Source of the DNA: Xylogone sp. PMI_703 | Lineage: Eukaryota; Ascomycota; Leotiomycetes | Direction of reading: 5' to 3' | Assembly: GCA_021399445.1 (NCBI GenBank) | Contig: JAJTUQ010000007.1 | Location: 930,001-994,000 of the forward strand | Length of the DNA stretch: 64,000 nucleotides | Shown: in pieces, positions 13,339 to 24,800 of the stretch | Position numbering within the stretch: the first letter of the stretch is position 1 | How the letters are laid out: the number at the start of each line of letters is the position of its first letter | The notes under the pieces: model-generated | What the model was told of the DNA's origin: nothing | Database searches by the model: none | Seen by the model: only the letters and a program-made list of their open reading frames with translations | Made by a program: the position numbers and the translations under genes

Positions 13339-14658
13339 TTAACGGTACTCAGGACGAACAAAGTCCGCAAAGGTCTTTGGCTCCTCAGGCGCAGCGTGGT
13401 GATCGTGGCCGTGGCCGTGGTCGTCGTGGTGTGCGTCGTGGGAGTCCTCGGGCCCGACGTAGTCCATCTTGTAGACGCTTCCGCACTCGGGGCAGCGCTC
13501 GATGGGGCGTTCGCGATCCATCTGGAGTTTTAAGAAGTATACGTGAGTGCGGAGTTTTATTGATTCTCATTTGGAGTGATAGTAATAAAATTGGCGTGAT
13601 GAAGGGAAAAGAAAGAAAAGAGAAGAGGTGAGGGGTAGGGAGGTGGGGTATTGAGGATTGGTGATGTGGTTTGAGATGAGGGAAGGGGAATGACTTACTC
13701 TGAGCCAGGTAACGGGGTGGGAGTCGGCTGGGGAGCCGGTGCAGCCGGCGTACTGCTCGTCGCCGGCGGATTTGACCATGATGGGCTCTTTTAGGGTACC
13801 TGGGAGGAGAGAGGGTTAGCAAAGGAGTAAGATATTTTGATACTGTGTAAATCCTAGGTTTGATACTCTCAATTCCCCATGTTCAAGCCAGCCATGTATG
13901 ATCATGATAGCTTAAAATGGGATGCACGGTACACCAAGAAACGGGATATAAGAGGACCATAGGGTAACACAGATTAAAAAGCTTTGCCGTACCTTTGCGA
14001 GACGCATCCAAGGGTCTCATATCAAAGATATCAACGCCCTGCATCTTCCCGAGAATCTCCAGTCGCTCGAGACCAGTTGCTTGATCCAAATCGGTGGGCA
14101 CGGTGCCTGCCGGGGCTCCGGGGGGGATGAGGTCATCTTCGGTCTTGATCTCTGTGGGTTTGATTGATATCATTAGCTTCGTAGCTCTCCCAGATTGTTT
14201 TAGATTAAATCCCAATTGGCGATGCAGCACATCCTCTTCCATTACATCATATCAACATTGAAATTGAAATTGATATTGGAATATTTCCCAAGCTCTGAAT
14301 CCTTCTTTCCTTTTCTTTACTCTCTCTTATTTTTCTCTATCTGAGGGGTTGAATTGGATTCTTGGATCTCGCACCTTGGAATTTCTTGATCTTGGTCTCC
14401 TCATCTGTTCAATTCCACAATTAGCTCACGACCCATAAATTCAGTCCATATCTGCCTCTTCCTAAATTGCACTTCTGCTAGTTCGCCCTGGGGTACCGGA
14501 GGCATAGCATAGCATAGCAGCAACCAACAACATTGGGATCTCGGGAACTCAAGGATTCATAACATACGGCGCACAAATGAAGTTGAGAAGCTCCGAGCTA
14601 CGATTGGCTTGTATGCCGCTCGACGAGCAGCAGCAATTGCTGAGCGTTGGAGAAACAT
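13339..14658 (-). CDS. COX4: Cytochrome c oxidase subunit 4 (mammalian Vb), zinc-binding
   Basis: This is a nuclear-encoded, matrix-facing zinc subunit of respiratory complex IV. Read on the minus strand, the exons are 14658-14568, 14404-14375, 14151-13993, 13799-13699 and 13521-13339, giving about 187 residues. The start is the ATG at 14658. It opens an Arg/Ala/Ser-rich mitochondrial presequence (MFLQRSAIAAARRAA, then RSFSTSF). The second exon is only 30 bases and yields HEETKIKKFQ, joining to EIKTEDDLIPPG as expected for the family. The conserved core follows (GLERLEILGKMQGVDIFDMRPL). The zinc ligands are Cys113 and His121 (CTGSPADSH) with Cys137 and Cys140 (CPEC). The C-terminus is His/Asp-rich before a conserved end (FVRPEYR). 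All phases agree, so the structure is well supported despite the microexon. Confidence 0.93.
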
Positions 14659-17600
14659 GGCTGTTGCAATTGGGGTGGATGTGTGAGGTGGGAGGTTGCG
14701 AATGGTACGATATCTTGGGTTGAGGTTCCCGATCGCTTCTCTCGCAAAGCTCAGTCGTTCCGTTGGTGGAACACCACCTTTCGTAGCCGAAATTTAGTGC
14801 TCGGTATGGTGCTATGTATATGATGCCTGAGGCGTCCATCACGAGATCATGCTGTTGATGATGTTGTTTTCTTTCCTTACATAATCATAGCTACAGGTCA
14901 CGTTTTTTGTTTCGCACGTGACTTTTGAGGACTCAGGCTACAAAGTTAATAGCTTAGTAATAAAGTCGTCACGTAACTCCTGATTGGCCAATCGGCAATT
15001 TACTAGATGCTACCCATCATTTCAATGTCTCAGAGCATAAGTTGACTTCATTCCATCGCCACCTGATAGAAGCAATAGAGAAAATAAGGCTCCTCAGATT
15101 ATAGGGCGTGAAAATCAATATCTTCTTCACAGATTCTCACTCATCTCAATTGAAAAAAGTCAGGTGAGTACTGCCAATTAGTAAGTTTCTTTTTTTACTT
15201 TTTCCGTGATTCTCAAAGCAGGGAATCCACCAGGTTTCTTCAACTCGCCACCGCCAGGAACGCAGGGCGCAGGCGCAGGGTCCTTGACAGGTAACATGCA
15301 CGCTTTCGTATCATTCATTCCGCTTTTCATGAACCGATTGGGATTTTCGGATCAACTTAGTCCTGGAGTCAGATCTTTATTCTTAGAATTCACTTTCAGG
15401 GTCCTCCATCTAGCAGAAAATCTCCGCAGCGAATTAGCTGTCGTTGCTCTCATGGTGCAGTTGTCCAGGGATATTTCCTACCTGTTAGTTTCTAACTGCA
15501 ATACGAAAAACTTCTCGCTCATCAGGATAGTATTTCCTATATTTCCTGCAAAGGGGGTTGGTATCCAACCTAGCTTGGGGCGAAAAAAAAGCAAAACTCC
15601 GCCCAGCTCTCCAATTCCACATGATTGAGATCCCAACCTTCTTTGCCGCATCAACAATTGAGGATCCGACCGGCCCGAAGATTGGCGTGAACATCTCAAG
15701 ATGAAATATGACGTCCCAACAAAAAGAGAATAAGGAAAGACAAGCCCAGCCAGCCCAGGTCCCAGCTTGCGAGGCGCAATACAGGGCGAGATCCTGAGCT
15801 CCCTCTCCTACTATCCTGGCATGTAAGGCTTGAATTGACGCATGAGACTGACCGCTGCAACGCCTTGTTACACAGCACGACGGCACAGCTAAGCAGTAAA
15901 AAAATCTTTCAAAGCCTGGAACTTTGTGAAGAGAGCAATGCATTGCATGTGACTTTGTTGCAGAATCTCTCCTGCAGTATTCGTACTTTCTCCGAGATTT
16001 AGGGCGTGAAGTAAGCACCCTCAGCACCGTAGCCTCATCTAGGGCAAAGAAGTACAGCTAAAGCATGAGAGAGAGATCGGAGATCAAAGCATCCGAAAAG
16101 TTACACGATCACCATTCAGGCACATAAGACCCGGATCTACACTATTGGTTTGGGGCAAAACCGGCTACAAAGAAGGTTAATCTAAAAATATCCAAAAGGC
16201 AAATCTCAAAAGCACCAGCCTCATTAATTCATTTGCTTGTGCCTGATTTTCGCCTCTGATGTGGCTATGCGCCGATCATGAGGCGAACAATAGTTGCTTG
16301 TTTGTACTCGGATCGCCAAGACTGAGACGACAGATCAAGAAAATCAATTTCAGCTGGAGCCGATGGGGAAGTCTGCAGATGTCAATTGTACATTTTATCA
16401 ACTACTTGAAAAAGCAAGAAGCTCGAGAAGACTATGATGCCCAAAACAATGTCATACAATGATGATCCCCTCGTATCACAGATCTGAAGCCGCACAACTG
16501 ATCGATCACAGTGTAACCCATACCGTACAGCAACTGTACTATCGCCATGGAGAACGCTTTTCACAGCATACTTGCCAACCCCCATCTTTCAGGGAGGTAC
16601 ACGGGCACGACGGGAAAGGCTGCCGGTATCACTAAACCGCAATAACACAACAAGCAGGGCATGATGCCTGTCTGACTCCATTATTCCCTCCTCCCTCGAT
16701 GCCCGAATGGCGCATCACAATCCTTGATTTCGGAGGTTGTACGGGCCATACCATCCAGCCGAACCCTCAAGACACCACACGGCGGCAGGAGCCCTAGGGC
16801 AATGAATTCGGGGCTAACTTCCGCGGAATAGGCACATGACAGGCAACCCCCAGTGACTAGCTGCCACCCAATGAGTTCCAGATGTCACCTAACTGCCGAG
16901 ACAGGAGTGGACTCCGTGTTAGAGCCTAATAGCCCTATCAGATCATTGATCGCAACATCCATAGGCCTGGTCCCTGCGAAGATACAGGCCAAGGGCAAAG
17001 GGAGGATTGCACAATATGGTTAGGGGCGTTTAAGTGTGGAAGCCCTAGCTCTTGGAAACATTACCTATCGGGCGAATCGCCCGGTGAGTTGGGTTTGGGT
17101 CCCTGGAAACACCCGGTATTGCTATCTGGTCTTCGGTATGGATTTTGAGTCTGTATGGGCGTCGGCTATGAGCAGGAGATTGCGCAATGTGTAAGCCTAT
17201 ATGTGACACTCATAATGACCAGGAATCAAACCGCCGAGGGTTGGCTGGATCGCCGGGAAAGAATGGACTCGTCTGGATATACAATACACCGATAAGAGTG
17301 TTGCTTAGTAAATGGAAGCCAACGGCACGACACACGCAAAAAGTGTGGCTGGTCCAATAATCAGTGAGGAGATTAGCAGTTAATAGCGCTTGAAGAGAAA
17401 ACGGGCACGCTCTGGCCCATTTCCAATCATGTGCTCCCCGCATAATGCATATAAAACGGCAATTATGCATGAAGAAGGCACCAGCCGGTGGGATTATTGG
17501 GCGGGGAAGGTGTGGATTGCGTTTCAGTTGCCATGAAACGCAGAAACTGCCGAGTTTTGTTGCTGCTGGAGCTTCTCTCTCCATTGAGCGGTCTAGGGTG

Positions 17601-19149
17601 TTGCCTGTATTTTGTTTTTCAAGCTCTTACGCAGTTGACGCGCTTTATTTGCCTGGGCTCTTGCGTTCTGAAGTATTCGTTCTCTCTTCTTCAATGATGT
17701 TGAGCCACGTCACACCAAAACTTTCGGTCTCCCGGTTTCTCGTGTCGGGGATCTATCGTTCATAGTGTGTTTCAAAAGGTACAGTTGTCCCTTGATGGGT
17801 TGGTTAAATCAAGAGAATATGCAATCTCTCCCCCTTGCTCTCAGAGGACCAATCCACAAGGAAAGAAAAGGAGAGGATCAGCGAATTGGAGTGCTATCTA
17901 TGTGAATAGGCGGCGTCTAAGCCGCAAAAAGAAAAAAATATTGCCCTGTCACCTCAAGCCTTCAGAAGGAGGTGGTTGGGAAGAACTTATAGAATACAAT
18001 CTGTAGTTAAAAATGTAGAAGAGGTGTAAAAAACCATTAGGAATAAAGCAAAGGGTATATGAAGAAGAGAGAATATCCGAATACAAAATAAAGATATATC
18101 ATATTGCGGGAAAACCGGACGAGAAAATGATAAAACGATTAGCGGTTTTCCCCTTTGAAAATTATTCCTCCATCCCAGCCCAGGATCCCCCACCCCAACT
18201 GCAAAAGCTCAAAGTTTCGTAGATATAGAAGTAATAATAGTAACAGTAATAATAGGTAAATAAACGCAGAGAAGAGAGCTAGAGAAGCAAAAAGTGGATG
18301 TAAGAGAGAACAGAGAAGAAACATGAAAGGCGTAGTACAAAAAAAGCCATGACCCATTTCCATATACATATTTTTGTTTGTTTTTTCTTTCGAAACCGGA
18401 ATGGAATATCCCCTTTCTCTTCTCGTTTCTTTACGTCCCTGTTTCTCGTTGCTCTCGTTCATCAAATCAAAATCAAAAGTCAAAATCAAGTCAGCCCATC
18501 CAGTTCCCAAGAAAAAAGTTTTCCCTCTCCCTACACCGCCAAAAGCCTTGAAGGCTCCTTTGAACTGAAAAAGTCTGCCCTCCCTGTAGTTCCCTTATTT
18601 CATTCTGATATTCCGAGAGTTGCGATTAGGAAAGAAGAAGGGAGTGAATCTAAAGTTGGTCGTTTTCGTTATAGGTGTTTATTAAAGGGAATGGTGGTTT
18701 AAAACGAATGTCGTCCGCATCAAGTTAAAGCAGGTAAAAAATAGGGTTCTTTGAAGTGAATAGAATAGTTGCAGCAAAAAATGATAATCCAAGTATAAAT
18801 CCAGTTGTGGCCGTCCTCATCGTGTTGTAATTTGCGTGAGAACATGGTTGCGTAGTGCGTTCGTCGTGTTCGTGTAAAGGAGGTTTGATTTCGCAGAGTT
18901 GCGAACCTCGCGGGCAGAAGTTGTTATATGGTGATATCATGAAAAGTGTGTATGAGGGGTATCTAGGTAATGGAGTCTCTCTCGGGAGGATAGTTATGTA
19001 CGGGGGGTGATTGTAGTCCCCTTTTTGCAAAGTCAGTCGATAGATGATAGAGGGTTGAGAGGCGTCCTCATTGCTCCAAGGTCTGTTTGCATCTAATACT
19101 CTGTGTCTCCAGGATCAGAGGCCGAAGCCTCTGCTGGAGACGCTAAATG
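14659..19149. other. 4.5 kb intergenic region between COX4 and the Myb gene
   Basis: No gene can be supported. A 140-codon frame at 15206-15628 (+) and a 180-codon frame at 15485-16027 (-) overlap each other and lack recognisable domains. The left end is the COX4 promoter. The right end (about 18.2-19.1 kb) is AT-rich and is probably the 3' UTR of the Myb gene. AGCAT repeats at about 14503-14520 fall inside COX4 intron 1, not here. Confidence 0.5.
14983..14992. promoter_or_regulatory. Palindromic CCAAT box (ATTGGCCAAT) upstream of COX4
   Basis: ATTGGCCAAT contains a CCAAT element on each strand, about 325 bases upstream of the COX4 start codon. In fungi the HAP/CBC complex binds CCAAT and controls respiratory genes, so a link to COX4 expression is plausible but inferred. 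Confidence 0.4.
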
Positions 19150-20118
19150 CTATAATTCTTCGGCCTTCTCCTTGCAAGCCGCAGAAGTGAAGCCAGTGCC
19201 GACCTTTTGCGCGATGATGCGCCACTTCTCTTGCTCATAATCGTGAAGTGCTGTTCGAAGCTTTTGAATCTGTTGGTAGAGTCAGAAAAGAGAACTATTA
19301 AGGAGATAGAGAGATGAATTATTGGAAGGAAACCAGAAGACTACTCGAGTGAAGAACAGGGGCCTACGTACTGTTTCTTCCGTCCACTGCGTCGTCTTTG
19401 CCTTTAGCTTCGTACAATAGCGTACCTGGAGCGTCCCCGATGATCGTCCGGGAAAGAACTCAGCAATCTGTTTCCACGTTAAGTTCTTGTTCTCCTTCAA
19501 GTCTACGAGCAACTGGTCGTCTTCTGGAGTGAACTTCAACTTAGGGCCGCGGGGTCTTGGAGCAGGCGGTGGCATTCCTGGGGCTCCCACTACACTTGGC
19601 GCACCTTGCGACATGATACTGGACTCGGGCTCCCCTATCCTGCTCATCTTCCGTGGGCCTTGGTTAGGAAGTCCGTGAGAGTGGTAAGTTTGTGCCTGTC
19701 CGTACCCTCCCATCGACTGCGGCGGCGGCGGATGTCCCATCGATTGCATGTCGCCGTGCATCTGTCCTTCCGTTAATGCATCCATTCCAAGTTCCAACTC
19801 ATCATGTGGTCGTGGTCTCTTCGCACCAGCGGCCTGCTGGAGGGGAGCGCCGGTGTAGCCCATAAGCCGCTGCCCACCTGCCGAGCCATACTGAGGGGGA
19901 GGAGGGGGATGATGATGAGACATTCCATGCGGATCTAGCATGACTTGTTGTTGGTGATGGCCTCCTCCCAGGTCCTGCAAAGATTCGAGATTTTGAGCGC
20001 CAACGTGCTGGAGTTCTGGGTGATGCGACCCATAGACGCGCTGCTCTTCGGGATGGTGCTCGGGTTGCGCAGCAGCATAGTTGATATAAGCATCGTGACC
20101 AGGTCGATAGCCAGACAT
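19150..20118 (-). CDS. Two-repeat Myb/SANT DNA-binding protein
   Basis: Read on the minus strand, the exons are 20118-19372 and 19269-19150, giving about 288 residues. The N-terminal 185 residues are low complexity, rich in His, Gln, Gly and Pro, with a KRPRPHDELEL stretch that may serve nuclear import. A first Myb/SANT repeat (about 191-236) has FTPEDDQLLVDLKENKNLTW and then IAEFFPGRSSGTLQVRY. The second repeat (about 243-285) starts WTEETIQKL and is completed only after the intron, with KWRIIAQKVGTGFTSAAC. The frame agrees across the 102-base intron. It is likely a nuclear transcription regulator. I cannot assign an orthologue, so no symbol is given. Confidence 0.85.
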
Positions 20119-21076
20119 GCATGGATCCCGCCACAGCGAACTGCTCTCGCAGGTCGCCAGTGGCAGACAAAGTAGTTGGGTGATGGCTAGAGAGGTTGGA
20201 GAGAGTTTAGGTCGGCTGTATTTGTTTGTTGCAACGGCGCGACTCTTTCTCGCTCGTCTGTAAGTAAGCTATAACAGTGGGTTGATATAGGTATTATACG
20301 CCTTACGGTCCAACCGAGCAATAGAGTGTGAAGGGATCTGACTTCTGGGTAAGGGCGGGCTGCGAGATGCAGTTAAGGTTCTCTTCCAAACCAAACGGTC
20401 AATCTTATTGTTCCTGTGGGCCGGCGTCCCGCTATATAGCGGTGCAGGAATAGAATGATCTTTTTTTCTAGAAGGACAGGAGTATAGCGGGATGGCGAGA
20501 GGGATATGCATTAGCATTTCATTCTATTATTGTCCGAGCTCTGTCTCTGGTCAACCTATTTCTGTCTCCCCCGACCCATTGATGCTCGATCGACGCATGC
20601 CACTGATCGTTAAGGTAAGGCTCAGCAAGGAGATAACCCCGGGGAGATCAGGTTAAAGCAAAAGAGAGAGGAACCACGATTCGCCTTGCGAGGCAGGGAC
20701 CGAGAGGCGTGTGGCTAAAAACAGGGGGGCCCTAGCAACGACAGTTTGGCAGGTTGATGGCAAGGAACGAAAACATGTTGCTAGTGATGATAATGCTTGT
20801 ATGTGGGGGAAGCATGCGATTAGAGCCAGACCCTTCTTCAGCCCTTCGGGTCATAGCCCTGGTCTTGGGATAAGAGCCAGCCATGCTGACCGGATAGGGA
20901 AATCACATCGAAGGAAGATCCGAAGCGCATGACAAGCATAGCGCATCGGGAAAAGCAGAGAGGGTGGCGGACCAGGGAGATCCAGAGCACCCTGGGCCTC
21001 TTTCAATAGCTTGGAGCTTTTCGGAAGCAAGGGAAGTGGAAACGGGAGAGGAAAAAGGGAAAGGGCTTGGCCGTCT

Positions 21077-21097
21077 GAGAGAGAGAGAGAGAGAGAT
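21077..21097. repeat. GA dinucleotide microsatellite
   Basis: About ten consecutive GA units lie in non-coding DNA upstream of the Myb gene. GA/CT runs can act as promoter elements but nothing here shows that. Confidence 0.7.
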
Positions 21098-24000
21098 AGG
21101 GAGGGTGATTTGCTAAGAGACCCAGCCATGTGGCCCAGCGACCTGCGCGCGGGGCATTGATACTGACAATTGAGTGTGTTCGAGAGCTCTGGAGGATACC
21201 TCGATGGAAGGAGCCATTGCGGCGCGACAACGGGGTGCCAGTGATGGTCGGTGGTTACGGTCCCGGTAGTGGTAATGGCAGTGGATGGACAGGGCGTCTT
21301 CTCGTCATCGTTGGGCCTGAACCAGGGCAACTTTGTTAACTTCCTCCAGCATTGACAATCGGGAAGCGAGGAGGGGCGACCCGTCATCTGCCATGCCCAT
21401 GCCGTGTGTATTGTACCGGTACCGTATGGTAGATTGCTGGGACTGTGTAAGTGGAAATGGTAACTTTGTACAAAGCGAAACTGGTACGCCGTTGGCTAAT
21501 TCGCCTGGATGGGGTTTCGTACTGGGGGCGTTATCTCCACAGATGTTTATGCGCCAGGGGCCTAATATCACCAAACCACTGGGACTAACACCAAAGCAGG
21601 CGTCAGAGGCTGTCCTACGGAGATGACGAAAGTTATGCACTGGAACTCCAGCCTGATCAGAATCTCCCAAAGGGCTGAGAGCGCCACAGCGTCGCCATCA
21701 TCCTGGCTGCCCCAGCAGCGCATCTTGTTGCCAGATCTGCTGCCGCGACGGCTGGCGGGGCGTGCGTTTTGCTCAGGATCTGTAAGGCGCGAGAGCGCAA
21801 AGGGTCGCATTGACGGCGATCAGGAAGTAGGAGACAAAACGTTCCATTTGCCCCCATGTACTTGATACTTGTTTATGGTGTGGGATCCATGCACCGGGGA
21901 AGAGCAGCAGAAAGTACTGAGTACCACTGCAACAAGAAAGTAGACCAGCAAGAGGTAGCAGCCAAGGCAAGAAGCAAAAGCAGGTTTTCTCCATTCAAGG
22001 CATGTCGTCCGGAGCAATTGCTCTCCCTCAGGCATAATTAAAATTCAGCGACATCGAAGGAACCATCCGAACGCATTGTACCTCCGCATTGGGGTTCCGT
22101 GGGAACCTCGTGATTCGTAGATGGAGCACGGTCAATATTGAAGTTATATTGGCATTCAATGCGCTGGGTAAATCCAGCGGTGCGGCCGACGGTGTTTCTG
22201 TCGCAAGAAGGCATGAATGGGTGGATCGCGCATTAAACAACGGCTGCAGGGGGACTGGGTCCATGGAACAGTTATGGAACAATCCGAGTCGCTGCAAGCC
22301 TCCTGCCTTTCCTCTTCTCCTCTCTCTCTGTATCAACCACTCTGTCGCTGCTCCATTACAGTATTATCCCATCTTATTAGCTATCTCTGCTCCATCTCAT
22401 TATCCTTCTTTCAGGGCCCATGTTCAGCCCCGTGCCAGGCACCACAGCTCCACCCTCGGGAAGAAGCAATATACGAAGGGCTGTGCGGGTCCTGCGTGCT
22501 TCTAGAAGACCGATGGAAGCCACCAAGGCGGGTGTTTAATTTCACGTTGCATGAACATGCGAACGATGGCGTCTGAAAGAACAGGTGGTGTGTAAGAAAG
22601 AGGCGCGTGAGTGCGGGTATGCGTCTGGAAGAGAAAGTTGACGTGTAATTCAAATGGTGTTGTGCTTTTTATTACAGAAGATCTAGGAGGAAAGATAGAT
22701 GAGGATGGAGTACTGGTGCTCTTTGTTAGATGGCGACAATGAATTGAGAGAGGTCGAATCGCAGGTCACCCACCTAGGTGAATGGGATTTCTGGGACGAT
22801 GGAACTGACGAGTCGCCTGGCTGTATCTGACAAAGCTCATCTATCTCGCATGCAGCGTCAACATGCCCTAATGCCACTCTGCAGCCAACGACAGTAATAG
22901 GGCCGGTGTCTTCAATGCATGTCGGGAGCATGATGCAGGAACCCAAGAGTGTAGTACTGGAGAGTGATGCAGCGACGGCCTATTTTTGGGACGAGGGGTT
23001 GCAGCCGTGCCGGTTGGGGCAAGTTACCAGCAGCGCGGGTTTGGGAATTATTATCAGTACTGTCGCAATTGCCTAATTCAGCTAAGACCCACCCCGATCT
23101 GGTATTCCTCCCTTGTGTGCTCCATACAACTTACTCAACTTGCTGTCATTTACTTACTTCTCTTGCTTAATTTTATGCAGTATGCATCTATTCGGTACAC
23201 AATGGGCACAATCTAATCGGTCAATGCTTGATTAATAGCATCCTGCAATAGCACAGCTGCGCTATACTTCCTCGTTATCTGCCATCTCACTCAACCAAAT
23301 TAAGCTTTTCCTTCTCTTCCTTATCACTCAATAATACTAACGTATTGTAATAACAAGCCCATGATACATATATCATCAACGCCAGCGCCGTTGCCTTTCA
23401 GTATTATTACACGTACAGCACACGGCAAAATCGACCGTACAGCCCGTCTGTCTGTGCGAATCTGACATCATCTGTATCATACTTCAACAACCGGAACCGC
23501 ATCTCACTCGCACGGATGGAAATTCCTACGCCGCAAAATCTCACCTTCATCATACAGTAATTGATATGGTCAGTTGGACAGACTTTCGGCCTGAGTCTTG
23601 GATACCATCCGTTCATCTACGGGTCAAGCATCTAGAACCGTAATCCGCAACCACCACTACATAACTACAGTCCAACTCCACGCTGACAAGAACAAAACCC
23701 CACCGAGTCAAGCCTCGAAACGAAACTACGAGGAAAAACACTGTCAATTCCTCGGAAAGTCTCATCTACCGCAAGCCCAACGTCATCGTGGCATCCACCC
23801 AGGTGCGTGCACGTACCGTACCGTACCTGAGCATAACGTGCCCATGCGCTCTTTCTTTTTCCAGAAGCCTTCCTAAAGAGGGTTTTCGGAAACAGGAACA
23901 GGGCAGACAGCAGGGGGACCAAACCACACCAGACCAGACAAGGCGAAGGGAAAATAAGCTACAGGACATTTCCCAGACAACTCCCCTGGCTTTGGTGGTT

Positions 24001-24257
24001 TATGCGAACCCGTATCTGTCTTTACGTACGGCACTGTCAACTGAGACGGATAGCAATCTAAATTATCAATGGCGCGCACAACAGGGGTACGGGAGCTGGA
24101 AAGGTTATGTTCTCCGTAATTGCACTTTGAGATCAGAGGGAGAACTGCAAGATGGCACAATACGATACGGTGCGGTGCGGTGCGGTGCTGCCGGACAGAA
24201 TGGATCCCCAATGGATGACGAATGTCAGTGACGATGTATCCGTACGATACGATACGA

Positions 24258-24275
24258 ACCGGTACCGGTACCGGT
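24258..24275. repeat. Three tandem ACCGGT palindromes
   Basis: Three perfect copies of ACCGGT form an 18-base sequence that equals its own reverse complement. They follow CGATA-type repeats at 24241-24256. Function unknown. Confidence 0.75.
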
Positions 24276-24800
24276 ATGTGGGCCTGATGGGCTCCCGGAC
24301 CTTTTTGTTTTATCATTTTCCCCGAATCTCCTTCCGATGTTCCTGCTTTGACGCTATGTCCCTTGTGATGCTTACATTATTGAGTGCTAGCTAAGCTACC
24401 TAGCTACTCCACAGTTGCAGTAAAAGTACACTTCTTTTCGCTCCTCAAACTTTACTACAGGTACCGATACTACTTCAATCTTACACAACACGGCGCCTCC
24501 GAAAATCCCCCACATTTTTCAAAGCAATCAAAAATAACGCCTGATGTTACCAAACATTTTATGCATGCAACTCTATGCTGCCCTGGGCAACACGATCGTC
24601 GTTCGTTTCCCAGGACCGTGGTTTCCTTTCCCATCCCTTGCCAGGTTCCACCCTTCCCCTCCTCCCCATTCCCTCGGGCATATCCGTCTGGAGCGCCTCG
24701 TAATCAGATTTATCATTCATCCACCTATCTCACAGATAATTCCTCACTCCTTTCTTTGGGACCGCAAGTCTCTCCTATCTACATGATGCCATCGTTCCCT

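Larger units (their letters stand above)
20119..24800. other. 4.7 kb gene-free region between the Myb gene and PRP8
   Basis: I can support no protein or RNA gene. The left part is the Myb gene's upstream region; the right part is the 3' flank of PRP8. It holds a GA dinucleotide run (about 21077-21097), GTGCG repeats (about 24168-24188) and ACCGGT repeats (24258-24275). The short open frames on both strands overlap and have no recognisable domains. Confidence 0.5.

Noticed and set aside
14152..14567. A single 416-base intron in COX4
   Set aside because: Frame would still join, but a 30-base exon with good splice signals inside it supplies the family-typical FQEIKT junction.
15485..16027. 180-codon open frame (-) and overlapping 140-codon frame (15206-15628, +)
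   Set aside because: They overlap on opposite strands, show no family resemblance, and have no supporting splice or start context.
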